Assembly: GCA_019285755.1 (NCBI GenBank)
Contig: CP079103.1
Span: 6,047,001 to 6,111,000 of the forward strand
Direction: 5' to 3'
Source of the DNA: Chitinophaga sp. E66
Lineage (GTDB): Bacteria; Bacteroidota; Bacteroidia; Chitinophagales; Chitinophagaceae
DNA: 64,000 nucleotides
In this document: piece after piece, positions 10,418 to 19,518 of the stretch
Numbering within the stretch: the stretch's first letter is position 1
Layout of the letters: each line of letters begins with the position of its first letter
The notes under the pieces: model-generated
The model's input: the letters and a program-made list of their open reading frames with translations, nothing else
What the model was told of the DNA's origin: nothing
Database searches by the model: none
Made by a program: the position numbers and the translations under genes

Positions 10418-10860
10418 TCAGAAGATCAGATTGATCCGGTTCTTCACATCGCGCAATTCAAGCAGCGATGCCATTTGTACCAGGTCGGCCTTCCTGCACT
10501 GTTCGATCAACGCTTTTACGTCGGCCTGCTGATAATAATTACCCTTGATTAACCAGAGGTAATCCACATGCCTGAGCTCCGGAAGGAGGAATTCTGCCTT
10601 GCAATGATTGTTATAAAAATAGTGACCGGCGGATTTTGTCAGTTCCTGGTGTTCGTACACCGTGAAGTAGAATGACCGGCGGTTTTTGGAGAGATTGATT
10701 TCCAGTGAGTTGTTGACCCTGAAATCGAAGCCCAATTGTTTATTGAGTTGCCAGATAAGCTGAAAGTCTTTAGCCTGGGAAATGATCCCGGCCAACCATG
10801 CGTCTTCGAAAAATCTTCTACCAGTGCGTCCTGGTCCAGCTTCAGTTTAAGTACAGACAT
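10418..10860 (-). CDS. IPExxxVDY family protein
   Basis: Bacteroidota-specific protein of unknown function, named after its signature. Here the signature reads [15 protein letters not shown] at about residues 105-120. The restored N-terminus is [22 protein letters not shown], with one T missing in the T run at about 10807. Length is about 147 residues, usual for the family. No signal peptide, probably cytoplasmic. Confidence 0.85.
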
Positions 10861-10890
10861 TCCGTAAAGTTATCGAAAAAGGTCTGGCAC

Positions 10891-11303
10891 CTATTTTTTC
10901 TTTTTGGGCAACGCTATGTTCTTTTTGGTCAACGGCGGGTTCCAGAACTTATCCGTAAAGCTCACGACCTGGTTATTGCGTATTTCGACGCCCTCTTGTT
11001 CCAAAAGTTCCTGCATGAGTGTGGGGGTAGCGAAGTGGACGGCGCCGGTCAGGAGGCCTTTACTGTTGACCACCCGGTGCGCGGGAACGGGGATGGGCTT
11101 TCCCGGCCTGGTGCATGGCCCAGCCTACCATCCGGGCGGTGAGCCGGATGCCGGCGCGCTCGGCGATAGCCCCATAGCTGGTGACCCGCCCGCGGGGTAT
11201 CTGCCGGGCAATCTCGAAAACCCTGTCGATGAAATCAGGCTCCGCCTTTGAGGCGGCGGGCTTCGAGGAGACGGTTTCTTTTTTTCTACGGGGACGTTTT
11301 CAT
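10891..11303 (-). CDS. MGMT-family alkyltransferase-like protein
   Basis: Homologue of the DNA-binding domain of O6-alkylguanine-DNA alkyltransferase: FIDRVFEIARQIPRGRVTSYGAIA, then ARMVGWAMHQ. The active-site PCHR is here PAHRVVNSKG, so the alkyl-accepting Cys is Ala. This defines alkyltransferase-like proteins, which bind alkylated bases and recruit excision repair rather than repair directly. Two indels: an extra A just after the ATG (about 11298) and one near 11094. With the extra A removed the start reads MKRPRRKKE and the ORF opens inside the end of the DUF5522 gene. Confidence 0.8.
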
Positions 11304-11432
11304 AATCAAACGGGCAATGCAGGCATCCGTTGCCGCAGCAATATCCCGCTCTCGGTGGAAGTGCTCGGTTAGGACTACATATCCCTGCTCGTTATAGTAA
11401 AAGTCAATATTTTCCTGCAGCTGCTTCTTCAT
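11286..11432 (-). CDS. DUF5522 family small Cys-rich protein
   Basis: Protein of about 48 residues: MKKQLQENIDFYYNEQGYVV, then FHRERGYCCGNGCLHCPFDY. The CCGNGCxHCP cysteine cluster is the family hallmark and probably binds metal; function unknown. One G is missing at about 11357 and an A is extra at about 11298. With both repaired it stops at TAG 11286, overlapping the alkyltransferase-like gene downstream and the end of trmB upstream. It is too short and too broken to appear as a simple ORF. Confidence 0.75.
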   Translation of the reverse strand: MKKQLQENIDFYYNEQGYVVLTEHFHRERDIAAATDACIARLIMKTSP

Positions 11433-12110
11433 CCGTTGCGAGGTTCACGGCTTTCCAGTCGATAGGTTCTGCCGGTAATGCAAATTTAAGGTAACGGATG
11501 GTACGTCCGTCTGCCAGGTGCATGCCTTCATAATAGGTCTGGATCTGGAGGAGTTCCGGCACTGGTGAGAGGGCATATACGTCTGGTACGTCGGTGATGA
11601 GCCGGCAGCCTACCCGGGAGATCACCATTTTGGTGAAGGTATACAGTTCGGTGGAGTCGGTTTTCAGGTTGATGGTACCATCCGGGCTGATAAGTTGCTG
11701 GTAGAGCGCCAGGAACCGGGGTGGGTGAGCCGTTTTTTGGATTTGGACTGGCGGAGGAAGGGATCGGGGAAGGTGATCCAGATGTCTTTCACCTCGCCTT
11801 TGGCAAAATAATCCGTTATCTGTTCGATCTGGGTACGGAGGAAGGCTACGTTGGCAATTTGCTGGTCGATGGCGGTTTTTGCGCCTTTCCAGATGCGGTT
11901 TCCTTTAAGATCCACGCCCATGAAGTTTTCTTCCGGGTATTTGCGGGCCAGGCCGAGGGTGTAATCTCCTTTGCCGCAGGCCAGTTCGAGGGTGAGCGGG
12001 TGGCTGTTGCCAAAGTGGCGGCTCCAGTTCCCCGGCATGTCTTTCGGATAGATGAGTACGTTGGGGAAGGTCTCAATTTCCGCGAATCGCTGTAGTTTCT
12101 TGTGTCCCAT
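11404..12110 (-). CDS. trmB: tRNA (guanine-N7-)-methyltransferase
   Basis: Makes m7G46 in tRNA variable loops using SAM. The SAM-binding motif LELACGKGDYTLGLA (about residues 42-56), then FMGVDLKG and the TrmB signature ITFPDPF are present. One C missing in the CCCC run at about 11720 breaks the raw frame; after it LALYQQLI and the C-terminal Rossmann part continue to TGA at 11404. Length is about 235 residues, normal. Its last codons overlap the DUF5522 start by 29 bp, so trmB-DUF5522-ATL form one operon. Confidence 0.92.
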
Positions 12111-12281
12111 GAGGGCGCAAAAGTACGAAAAGGGATGAAATCACGGGATGTCTACGGTATTACAAGGTAGTATCTATACTGCGTCTCCGTTGTATCTCTA
12201 CTGCGTTGTTGAAGGGAAATAGTAGAAACCCTGCACAAAAGGCGGACTTGATGTGGACTTGATGCGGTGTTGAGGAGGGGT

Positions 12282-12319
12282 AAAATGCTGAACGCACCGG
12301 TTATATCCGGTGCGTTCAG
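12282..12319 (-). terminator. Terminator after the tRNA-like RNA
   Basis: Perfect 13-bp stem CTGAACGCACCGG / CCGGTGCGTTCAG with a 6-nt loop, followed on the minus strand by CATTTTA. It lies 6 nt past the 3' end of the tRNA-like RNA. Confidence 0.7.
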
Positions 12320-12324
12320 AGAAG

Positions 12325-12465
12325 CTGTAGGGGTAGGAGTCGAACCTACACGAGGCAGTTAGCCATAGCACAAATAAGATTAGTGGTCAACCCATTACGC
12401 TACGTTTATCCGTGATCCTCACCCTCGAGACGAGAGGGCATGTCTGCCAGTTTCATCACCCCACA
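12325..12465 (-). tRNA. Oversized, atypical tRNA-like RNA
   Basis: On the minus strand a 7-bp acceptor stem (TGTGGGG with CCCTACA, one G-U), a type II-like D arm (ATG/CAT around AAACTGGCAGA, as in tRNA-Leu), a 5-bp anticodon-type stem CCCTC/GAGGG with 7-nt loop TCGTCTC, and a perfect T arm GTAGG-TTCGACT-CCTAC are all present. The region between the anticodon and T stems is 72 nt instead of at most about 23. It can fold on its own (GTAGCGTAA with TTGTGCTAT). Position 33 would be C, not U, and the nominal anticodon GTC does not match a Leu/Ser-type body. The discriminator is G and no CCA is encoded. A decayed or non-translating tRNA-like RNA is as likely as a working tRNA. Confidence 0.5.
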
Positions 12466-12629
12466 AAGTTTAATGATTCCCTTGGCTGGGTAAGCGTTGT
12501 TTTCAACGATTATGATGCAAATCTAAAGAGAGGGGTATTTTTGCAAATTTTTTAAGAGAAATTTTGGAAATTTCGAATTTTTTAAATATTTGCATGTAAG
12601 TTTAAAACATTCAAAAACACTTTGTCAAA
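12466..12629. other. AT-rich intergenic region upstream of lrp
   Basis: Very AT-rich (long T and A runs), with no gene. It presumably carries the promoters of the tRNA-like RNA (minus) and the Lrp gene (plus). No box fits the TAnnTTTG consensus exactly; the closest is TAAATATTTG at about 12583. The stretch 12111-12281, between trmB and the terminator, also holds no gene I can support. Confidence 0.4.
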
Positions 12630-13096
12630 ATGAGCCACAATTTGAATATTGACAAACTGGACCTTCAGATCATCAGTGAGATGATGTCTAATGCCGAAAT
12701 CTCCTATGCAGACCTGGGGAAGAAGTTGTTCGTATCAGGCGGTACGATACACGTTCGTATGAAGAAATTGCAAGAGCTGGGTATAGTTAAAGGTACGAGA
12801 TTACATGTAGATTTAAAAATGATCGGCTATGATGTGATCGCTTTTATCGGCATTTTCCTCGAAAAAGCTCACTTTACGACTCCGTGGCTAAAGAATTGCG
12901 CAAAATGCCGGAGATCGTCCGGTTAAACTATACTACGGGTAGCTATAGCATGTTCGCTGAGATTATTTGTAAAGATATCACCTCGCTCCGCCGCGTGCTG
13001 CACGACGAGCTCCAGAAAATCAAAGGGATCGAGCGTACGGAAACGTTCATCTCCCTGGAAGAAAGCTTTACGCGCACCATCAACGTAGTAGAGTAA
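12630..13096 (+). CDS. Lrp/AsnC family transcriptional regulator
   Basis: Winged helix-turn-helix at residues about 5-65 (LDLQIISEMMSNAEISYADLG, SGGTIHVRMKKLQELGIVKG) and a C-terminal RAM/ligand-binding domain (TGSYSMFAEIICKD). Length is about 155 residues. One T is missing at about 12872, restoring FLEKASLYDSVAKEL. Lrp-type regulators respond to amino acids. It converges on tryptophan 2,3-dioxygenase, but the shared position does not prove control. Confidence 0.92.
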
Positions 13097-13124
13097 GGGC
13101 GCAGATTTCACGTTATGAGCCAAA

Positions 13125-13160
13125 GGCAAAAGGGAGACGGTTACCGTCGCCCTTTTTGCC
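13125..13160. terminator. Bidirectional terminator between lrp and tryptophan dioxygenase
   Basis: Stem of AAAAGGG and GACGG with CCGTC and CCCTTTTT, loop TTA, A-rich on one side and T-rich on the other, lying between two convergent genes. Confidence 0.7.
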
Positions 13161-13172
13161 GTTTTGGGATGA

Positions 13173-14212
13173 TTACTTAAATCCCAGCCTTCTCCCCATC
13201 GCCGGGCTTAATGCCGGCAGTTTTCTCCTTTCAATGAGGAAGCTCGTCAGACGGGCGATATCTGCAAAGATGTAATGCTTGTCCAGCGCGCCTTTCAGGT
13301 AATCCCGGCCCGTGCTGCCGCCTGTGCCTATACGCGTGCCGATCACCCGCTGCACCATGCTCATATGCCGGTAACGCCAGGTGCTCAGCTGTTCGTCGAT
13401 CTCCAGCAGCGAGTTTAGCAGCTGGAAAGGCAGTTGCAGCAAGGGATAGCCGCGATATAACATAATGAACAGCGCCGCGCGGCTCGCCCTGGGCGATAAG
13501 TGCCCCGCTCCTTCTCCGTCGCCGAATACTTTATCGAAGTATGCGCGGTTCGCCTGCTCGGCATCCGCCAGGCCGGCCATATAGATATTCCTGTAATCGT
13601 TGAACCATAGGGATTCTCCGTCGGTCGCGGCGCTGGTCGCGGGCTCGTAGTCCATCCAGTTGCCGGGCTCTTCGAAGAAAGGCATGCGCTCCAGCCAGTC
13701 GTTGAGAAGTTTCAGCACGGATGGTTCTCTCTCCGCGCGGCGAATAATTTCGATCTTATCGGGCGTGAGCTGCGAGATATAATATTCCTGCCCGAAACGG
13801 TTCTCGTATTGCAGGCCCAGGCGGGCTTCGAGGGTTTTAAACTGCCAGCTCTGAAATCCGGAGGCCGGACGGAGCATGTCGCGGAAATCCAGGAAATCCA
13901 TGGGCGTCATGGTTTCCATGATATCGATCTGCTGTACGAGCAGTTTCAGGATGGTCACGCTGCGGTTCAGGCGGTGGACTACCGTCTGGAGCTCGGGGAA
14001 TTATCGTTCACGGCAGGTTTGCTCATGATATCCGCCACGGATTCCACTTCAAAAAGGAGTTGTTTGAACCATAGTTCGTAGGCCTGGTGGATGACGATGA
14101 AGAGCATTTCGTCGTGCGCGGGCAGGCCGTGCTTGTCGGATTCGGGATGCTGAGCGTTCAATATAGCGTCCAGTTGCAGGTACGGGCCGTACTGCACATT
14201 CGTTTGTTGCAT
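13173..14212 (-). CDS. kynA: Tryptophan 2,3-dioxygenase
   Basis: Heme enzyme opening the indole ring of tryptophan to N-formylkynurenine. LQLDAILNAQHPESDKHG, HQAYELWFKQ (substrate pocket), the axial-His region YRHMSMVQRVIGTRIGTGGSTG and DYLKGAL are all recognisable. Length is about 346 residues after restoring one C at about 13997 (NDNSPELQTVVHRLN). The start at 14212 gives MQQTNVQYG; a few extra upstream codons cannot be excluded. No kynureninase or formamidase is adjacent. Confidence 0.93.
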
Positions 14213-14330
14213 GTTGGTGTGGATGTAAATGAAGGAATGGGCCGCTTTGCGGCCGTTCAGTTAGATAACGGTCGGGAGCGGATCAGGTTGGACTTTTGAT
14301 GATGTTTTTCCAGATATTCATGGAGTGGAT

Positions 14331-15115
14331 TTAGAGCGAGGGCGTTTTGCCGCCGTCGACCGGCAGGTTGATGCCGGTTATGTACGCGGCGGCGGGGGAG
14401 GCGAGGAATGCGACTGCGGCTCCGAATTCGGCGGGGTCGCCGAAACGTTGCATGGGGATTTCTGCGCGCCATTCTTCCGAGACGGTTTCTTCAGATACGC
14501 CACGGCTTTCGGCATTGGCGCGGAAAAGGCTGCGGAGGCGGTCGGTGGTCATGGAGCCGGGCAGCACGTTGTTGACGGTAATGCCCCAGGGCGCCAGTTC
14601 GCCGGCCAGGGTTTTGGCCCAGTTGGCAACGGCGGCGCGGATGGTATTGGAAACGCCCAGGTTACGGAGCGGTGTTTTGACAGAGGTGGAAATGATCTGG
14701 ATGATGCGGCCATATCCGTCGGCTTTCATGCCGGGTACTACGGCCTGTGCCAGGAGCTGGTTGCAGACTACGTGCATCTGGAATGCCTGGACGAACGCCC
14801 CGCCTTCAGCGGCGAGGATCGGTCCGCCGGAGGGGCCGCCGGTATTGTTTACGAGAATATGGACGATGCGCTCATCGGTGATCTGTCGGATGGTAGCCTG
14901 AACTTTTTCGGGATGGCCGAAATCGGTGGTATGATAGCCGTGGAGCTGTCCCTGGGAAGCATCCAGCGAGGCGATGGCCGTCTGCAGCTGCGCTTCGTTG
15001 CGGGCGAGCAGGATGCAGCTGGCCCCAGCAGGGCGAGTTCCCGGGCGGAGGCGAGGCCGAGGCCCTGGGAGCCTCCGCAAATAACGGCAGTTTTACCAGC
15101 GAGCGACAAGTTCAT
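14331..15115 (-). CDS. SDR-family oxidoreductase with divergent active site
   Basis: Short-chain dehydrogenase/reductase of about 260 residues with a Rossmann fold: nucleotide motif GGSQGLGLA (variant of TGxxxGxG), NNTGGPSGG, and C-terminal DGG. The usual catalytic YxxxK is absent: the aligned segment is GVSNTIRAAV, Ser for Tyr and Arg for Lys. This places it in the SDR groups described as FabG-like without a complete tetrad, so a standard ketoreductase reaction should not be assumed. One indel at about 15027 joins the N-terminal frame (ELALLGAS) to the rest. Confidence 0.85.
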
Positions 15116-15170
15116 GGGGTAAAAGTAAGGAATCGGCCCCGCTTCCCGTGCGGTGTATGATTTTTTTCAT

Positions 15171-15228
15171 TAGGTTTGCAATACGCAACACTGCACTTGC
15201 AGCCGTTTCATAAAAAGGTATATTTTTG
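15171..15228 (+). promoter_or_regulatory. Candidate tandem promoters of the DUF4290-murA-gmk operon
   Basis: TAGGTTTG at 15171 and TATTTTTG at 15221 both match TAnnTTTG; a TTGC lies 20 nt upstream of the second. The leader to the ATG at 15287 would be about 50-100 nt. Confidence 0.4.
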
Positions 15229-15286
15229 TTACTTCACAAAAGAACGGCTGAATTTCAAGATATTTACGGATTTACAAATTAGATTA

Positions 15287-15981
15287 ATGGAATATAATAC
15301 CGCTCGCAATCACCTTATCATGAAGGAGTACGGCCGGAACGTACAGCGGATGATCGAATACATCATGACGTTGGAAGACCGGGAGCATCGCCAGCAGCAG
15401 GTAAGCGCCGTCATAGAACTGATGGGCATCCTGCAGCCGCACCTGCGGAACGTGGAGGATTTCCGGCATAAGCTGTGGGATCACCTGTTCCTGGTGTCCG
15501 ACTTCAAGCTGGATGTGGATTCTCCTATCCCATCCCGACCAAGGAAGAACTGCGTGCCCGCCCCGAGCGCCTGCCTTACCCCAAGAAACACCCCCGCCAC
15601 CGCCATTTCGGTAAAAACCTGGAGCGGGTGATCGATAAAGCCCTGGAAACCGAGAATCCTGAGATGAAAGACGGCTTTGTGCAGGTAATCGGCAACTATA
15701 TGAAACTCGCTTACGGCAACTGGCATAAGGAAAACGTGCACGACGATGCCATCCGCGCCGAATTGTCGTCTATCACCAAAGGCGAGCTGCAGTACTACCC
15801 CACTTCGGGCAACGCCAACCCGGCGCCCGTGATCAGCATGGAGCCCCAGTTCCGCGCGCCAGGCAATACCACCGCGCCTTCTGCAAGCGCCAAGCGCAAA
15901 CAGTTCCAACAGAACAAGTACAAGCAGAACAACAATAACAACAACAAGAACAAACACAAATACAAAAACAGGAACAAGTGA
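15287..15981 (+). CDS. DUF4290 domain-containing protein
   Basis: Bacteroidota protein of unknown function, regularly found just before murA. The conserved start MEYNTARNHLIMKEYGRNVQ and the core AYGNWHKENV fit the family. The C-terminus is a low-complexity Asn/Lys tail (AAC/AAG codon repeats, 15900-15980). One C is missing at about 15527 (PYPIPTKEEL expected). The ATG at 15287 is the conserved start. Its TGA overlaps the murA GTG, indicating translational coupling. Confidence 0.9.
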
Positions 15982-17288
15982 TCAACGCGTTCGAAGTACG
16001 AGGCGGCAACCGTCTGAAAGGAGAAATTATACCGCAGGAGCAAAAACGAAGCATTGCAGATTATCAGCGCGGTACTGTTGACACCCGGAAAAGTAACCAT
16101 CAGCAATATCCCGGACATCGTGGATGTTAACCTGCTGATTGAGCTGCTGGCCGATATCGGCGTGAAAGTGAACCGCGTTTCCCGCTCGGTTTGCGAGTTC
16201 CAGGCCGATGCGGTGAATATGGACTACCTGGAAAGCCCTGAATTCAAGAAGAAATCCGGCCGCCTGCGCGGCTCCGTAATGATGGCCGGCCCTTTGCTGG
16301 CCCGTTTCGGAAAAGCATATATCCCCAAGCCCGGCGGCGATAAGATCGGCCGGCGGAGGCTCGACACGCATGTGATCGGGTTCGAGCGCCTGGGAGCTTC
16401 CTTCGTTTACGATACAGGAGATAACTACTTCCGCCTGGAGTCGCCCAAGGGCGGCCTCAAAGGCACCTATATGCTGCTCGACGAGCCCAGCGTTACCGGC
16501 ACCGCCAATATTGTAATGGCTGCCGCGCTGGCCAACGGCGTTACTACCATCTATAACGCCGCCTGCGAGCCTTACCTGCAGCAACTCTGCAAGATGCTCA
16601 ACCACATGGGCGCGAAGATCAAAGGCGTAGGTTCCAACCTGCTGGAGATCGAAGGCGTTGCTGAACTGGGCGGTTGCGAACATGCCATGCTGCCAGATAT
16701 GATCGAGATCGGCTCTTTCATCGGCCTTGCCGCCATGACGCAGAGCGAGATCACCATCAAAAACGCCGGCATTAAAAACCTGGGCATCATTCCTGAGAAA
16801 TTCGGTCTGCTCGGTATCAAGATGGAATACCGCGGAGATGATATCTTCATCCCCGAACAGGAAAGCTACGAGATCCAGAACTTCCTGGATGGCTCCATCC
16901 TGACCATTTCGGATCACCCCTGGCCGGGCTTTACGCCTGATCTGCTGAGCATAGTGCTCGTGGTGGCCACGCAGGCGAAAGGAAGCGTGATGATCCACCA
17001 GAAAATGTTCGAAAGCAGGCTGTTCTTTGTGGACAAGCTGATCGACATGGGCGCGCAGATCATTCTTTGCGATCCGCACCGTGCAGCAGTGATCGGCCTT
17101 GGTCGTCAACACCCGCTGAGAGGCATCACGATGAGCAGCCCGGACATCCGCGCCGGCGTATCGCTCCTGATCGCCGCGCTCAGCGCACAGGGCAAAAGCA
17201 CCATCCATAACATTGACCAGATCGACCGCGGCTATCAGTATATCGATGAGCGCCTGCGGAACCGGGAGCAGATATCAAGCGCGTTTAG
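15978..17288 (+). CDS. murA: UDP-N-acetylglucosamine 1-carboxyvinyltransferase
   Basis: First committed step of peptidoglycan synthesis: transfer of enolpyruvate from PEP to UDP-GlcNAc. The EPSP-synthase-like inside-out barrel signatures GPLLARFG, PSVTGTANIVMAA and AGVSLLIAALSA are clear. In the active-site loop the sequence is GGDKIGRRRLD; the Cys of E. coli MurA (Cys115 in GGCTIGARP), target of fosfomycin, is Asp. Start is GTG 15978, overlapping the DUF4290 stop as GTGA. Missing G and A at about 16040-16053 and one base at about 17262; the restored end is GADIKRV-stop. Confidence 0.95.
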
Positions 17289-17296
17289 CAGAACAC

Positions 17297-17865
17297 ATGA
17301 CATCCAACAAGATCATTATTATCACCGCGCCTTCAGGCGCGGGCAAAACCACCATCGTACGGAAGCTCCTGGCCGATATGCCGGAGCTGGCCTTTTCCAT
17401 TTCCGCCGCCACCCGCTCTCCCCGCGAAACGGAAGTGCATGGAAGGGATTATTACTTCATGTCGCCCGAAACTTTCCAGGAACATATCGAGCAAAACGAT
17501 TTTGCGGAATATGAAATGGTGTATGCGGGCAAATATTACGGAACGCTGAAAAGCGAACTGGAGCGCATCTGGGGCAATGGCCAGACGCCGATGGTGGATA
17601 TTGACGTGAAGGGCGCGCTTAGCATTAAAGAGAAATACCATGGCCAGGCCATGACCATATTCATACAGCCGCCATCGCTCGATGCGTTGCGCGTAAGGCT
17701 CAGCGAACGGGGACCGAGTCGCAGGCGAGCCTGGACGAGCGGCTGGGCAAAGCGCAGTATGAACTGTCTTTTGCCAAAGAATTTGATTATATTGTTGTAA
17801 ATGAAGTGCTGGAAACGGCCTATGCCGAAGTGAGGAAGCTGATCGAAAACTTTTTGGGACGGTAA
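17297..17865 (+). CDS. gmk: Guanylate kinase
   Basis: Phosphorylates GMP to GDP. P-loop APSGAGKTT at residues 10-18, GMP-binding SAATRSPRETEVHGRDYYF, and YEMVYAGKYYGT are present. Length is about 189 residues. One G is missing at about 17711 (RLSERGTESQASLDERLGKAQ restored). It starts 9 bp after murA and belongs to the DUF4290-murA-gmk operon, an arrangement common in Bacteroidota. Confidence 0.95.
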
Positions 17866-17921
17866 CCGTTATTGATTGGCGCGGCAATTGCTGCACCCCA
17901 TAAAATCATATTTTTGAACGG

Positions 17922-19192
17922 ATGGATATTTACACGATCGTTTTACTGGTCTTGGTGATTCTGCTGGCCGGCTTTTTTGCCGGTATGGAAACGGCGTTCG
18001 CCAATATCAACCGGCTGAGCATCGAGCTGAAGAAGAAACAGGGCCGCGTAGCGGGGAAGATCCTTGCCGGATTCAGCGAACATCCCGCCAAGATCCTGGC
18101 TACAAGCCTGATCGGCCTGACTATCAGCATCGTGATCTACAGCATGCTGGTAGCGGGATGGTTGGATCAGCTGTGGCTGTCGATCTGGAAATCGGAAGAA
18201 CAAGTGGCGCGTTATGTGGCGCTTACGCTGTTTATCGAGATCTGTGCGGCAACCTTGCTGGTATTGTTTTTCGGATTTTTCATTCCGCGAAGCATTTTCC
18301 GTTCCCGGCCGGAAGCCCTGCTGAGCTTTTTCGCCTGGCCTATTTCGGTGCTGTCTAAGCCGTTCTATGTGATCGGCGCTATGCTGGAGTCCATATCAGA
18401 GTGGATACTCAAATACCTGTTCAATGTGCGTATTATTGAAAATAAGAGCTCTTTTGCGCGGGTAGACGTTGAGTATTTTACCAGGCAGAGCCAACAGCAT
18501 ATGGGTGAAAACCAGGAGCTGAACACCGAATTGTTTGAGAACGCCCTCAGCCTGGTGCATGTCAAGATCCGCGGTTGCCTCATTCCCCGGAAAGAGATCG
18601 AAGCATTGGATATAACCGCAACGATCGAAGACTGCAGGAAGAAGTTCATTGATACAAAATTGTCAAAGGTTATTATCTACGAACAAAATATTGACAATAT
18701 TCTCGGATATGTGCACCAGTTGGACATGTTCAAGGATCCGAAAGATATCCGTGCCGTCATCCACCCCATCCTGGCCGTGCCTGAGACCATGAGCGCCATC
18801 GATTTATTGGGTAAATTCAACAAAGAGCGGCGCAGTATCGCCTGGGTGGTAGACGATTCGGCGGCACTGCCGGGATCGTTACGATCGAGGACGTGCTGGA
18901 GGAGATTTTCGGGGAGATCAAGGATGAGCATGATGTGGAAGAGTTCGTGGAGAAACAGATCGCCGAAAAAGAATACATTTTCTCCGGCCGGCTGGAACTG
19001 GATTACCTGAACGAGCGATACGGCTTCGATTTCCCGGAAGATGAAAGTGAGACGCTTTCAGGATACATCATCTCTCATTATGAGACGATTCCACGCCTGA
19101 AAGAGCGCATTATCATCGACAATTATGAGTTCGATGTATTGAACGTGACGGATACGCGGATTGAAATGGTGAAAATGAAGATCCTGGATTGA
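17922..19192 (+). CDS. gldE: CNNM/CBS/CorC membrane protein, GldE-like
   Basis: Hemolysin C/CorC-type protein. An N-terminal CNNM domain with membrane helices (about residues 1-155) is followed by a CBS pair (CLIPRKEIEALDI; FGGTAGIVTIEDVLEEIFGEI) and a C-terminal CorC_HlyC domain (DYLNERYGFDFPEDE, ETLSGYI). In Bacteroidota this architecture is annotated GldE, linked to gliding/type IX secretion, though a divalent-cation transport role is also possible. gldD is not adjacent. One indel at about 18871 (VVDEFGGTAG expected). The gene symbol is a family-level assignment. Confidence 0.8.
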
Positions 19193-19482
19193 GTTAACGT
19201 GGCCTGATTGTTGCTGTAAAATAGTTGAACGGCGGTGATAAATTGCCGGATCCGAAAAGAGAAAAAGCAACATTTCAGACAGCAAATAATACAATTCAGT
19301 TGATTGGCAGGAGGTTAAGAAACGTTTTTAGTAGATTTATTTTAATATATAATATAATTGCTGCAAAATCGTTTTTTACAAGAGTGGTAGGAAATTAACA
19401 CGAACGGAAGGCCGATATGGCCTGATACGTAACACAATAATTTGATTTTTGTTAAAAGGTTGTAAAAAACTTTGTTGTAACA
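19193..19482. other. Intergenic region after gldE
   Basis: AT-rich, without a supportable gene. It is the first half of a 617-bp gap before tatC; the second half carries the ncRNA candidate and its promoter. Confidence 0.5.
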
Positions 19483-19512
19483 TTGATAATACGATATTTC
19501 TTTCTATTTTTG
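19483..19512 (+). promoter_or_regulatory. Promoter of the ncRNA candidate
   Basis: TTG at 19483 and TATTTTTG at 19505 are separated by 19 nt, matching the Bacteroidota sigma pattern. The predicted transcription start (about 19519) coincides with the first base of the RNA's closing stem. Confidence 0.6.
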
Positions 19513-19518
19513 TTTTAG

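Noticed and set aside
14229-14330. Short peptide frame between the SDR and tryptophan dioxygenase genes
   Set aside because: No start codon context or family; the gap is only about 100 bp and is likely spacer.
15900-15980. AAC/AAG-rich repeat considered as a tandem repeat or CRISPR-like element
   Set aside because: It encodes the Asn/Lys tail of DUF4290 in frame; imperfect codon repetition only.
16027-17208. 393-codon minus-strand ORF opposite murA
   Set aside because: Antisense shadow of murA; no recognisable domain.
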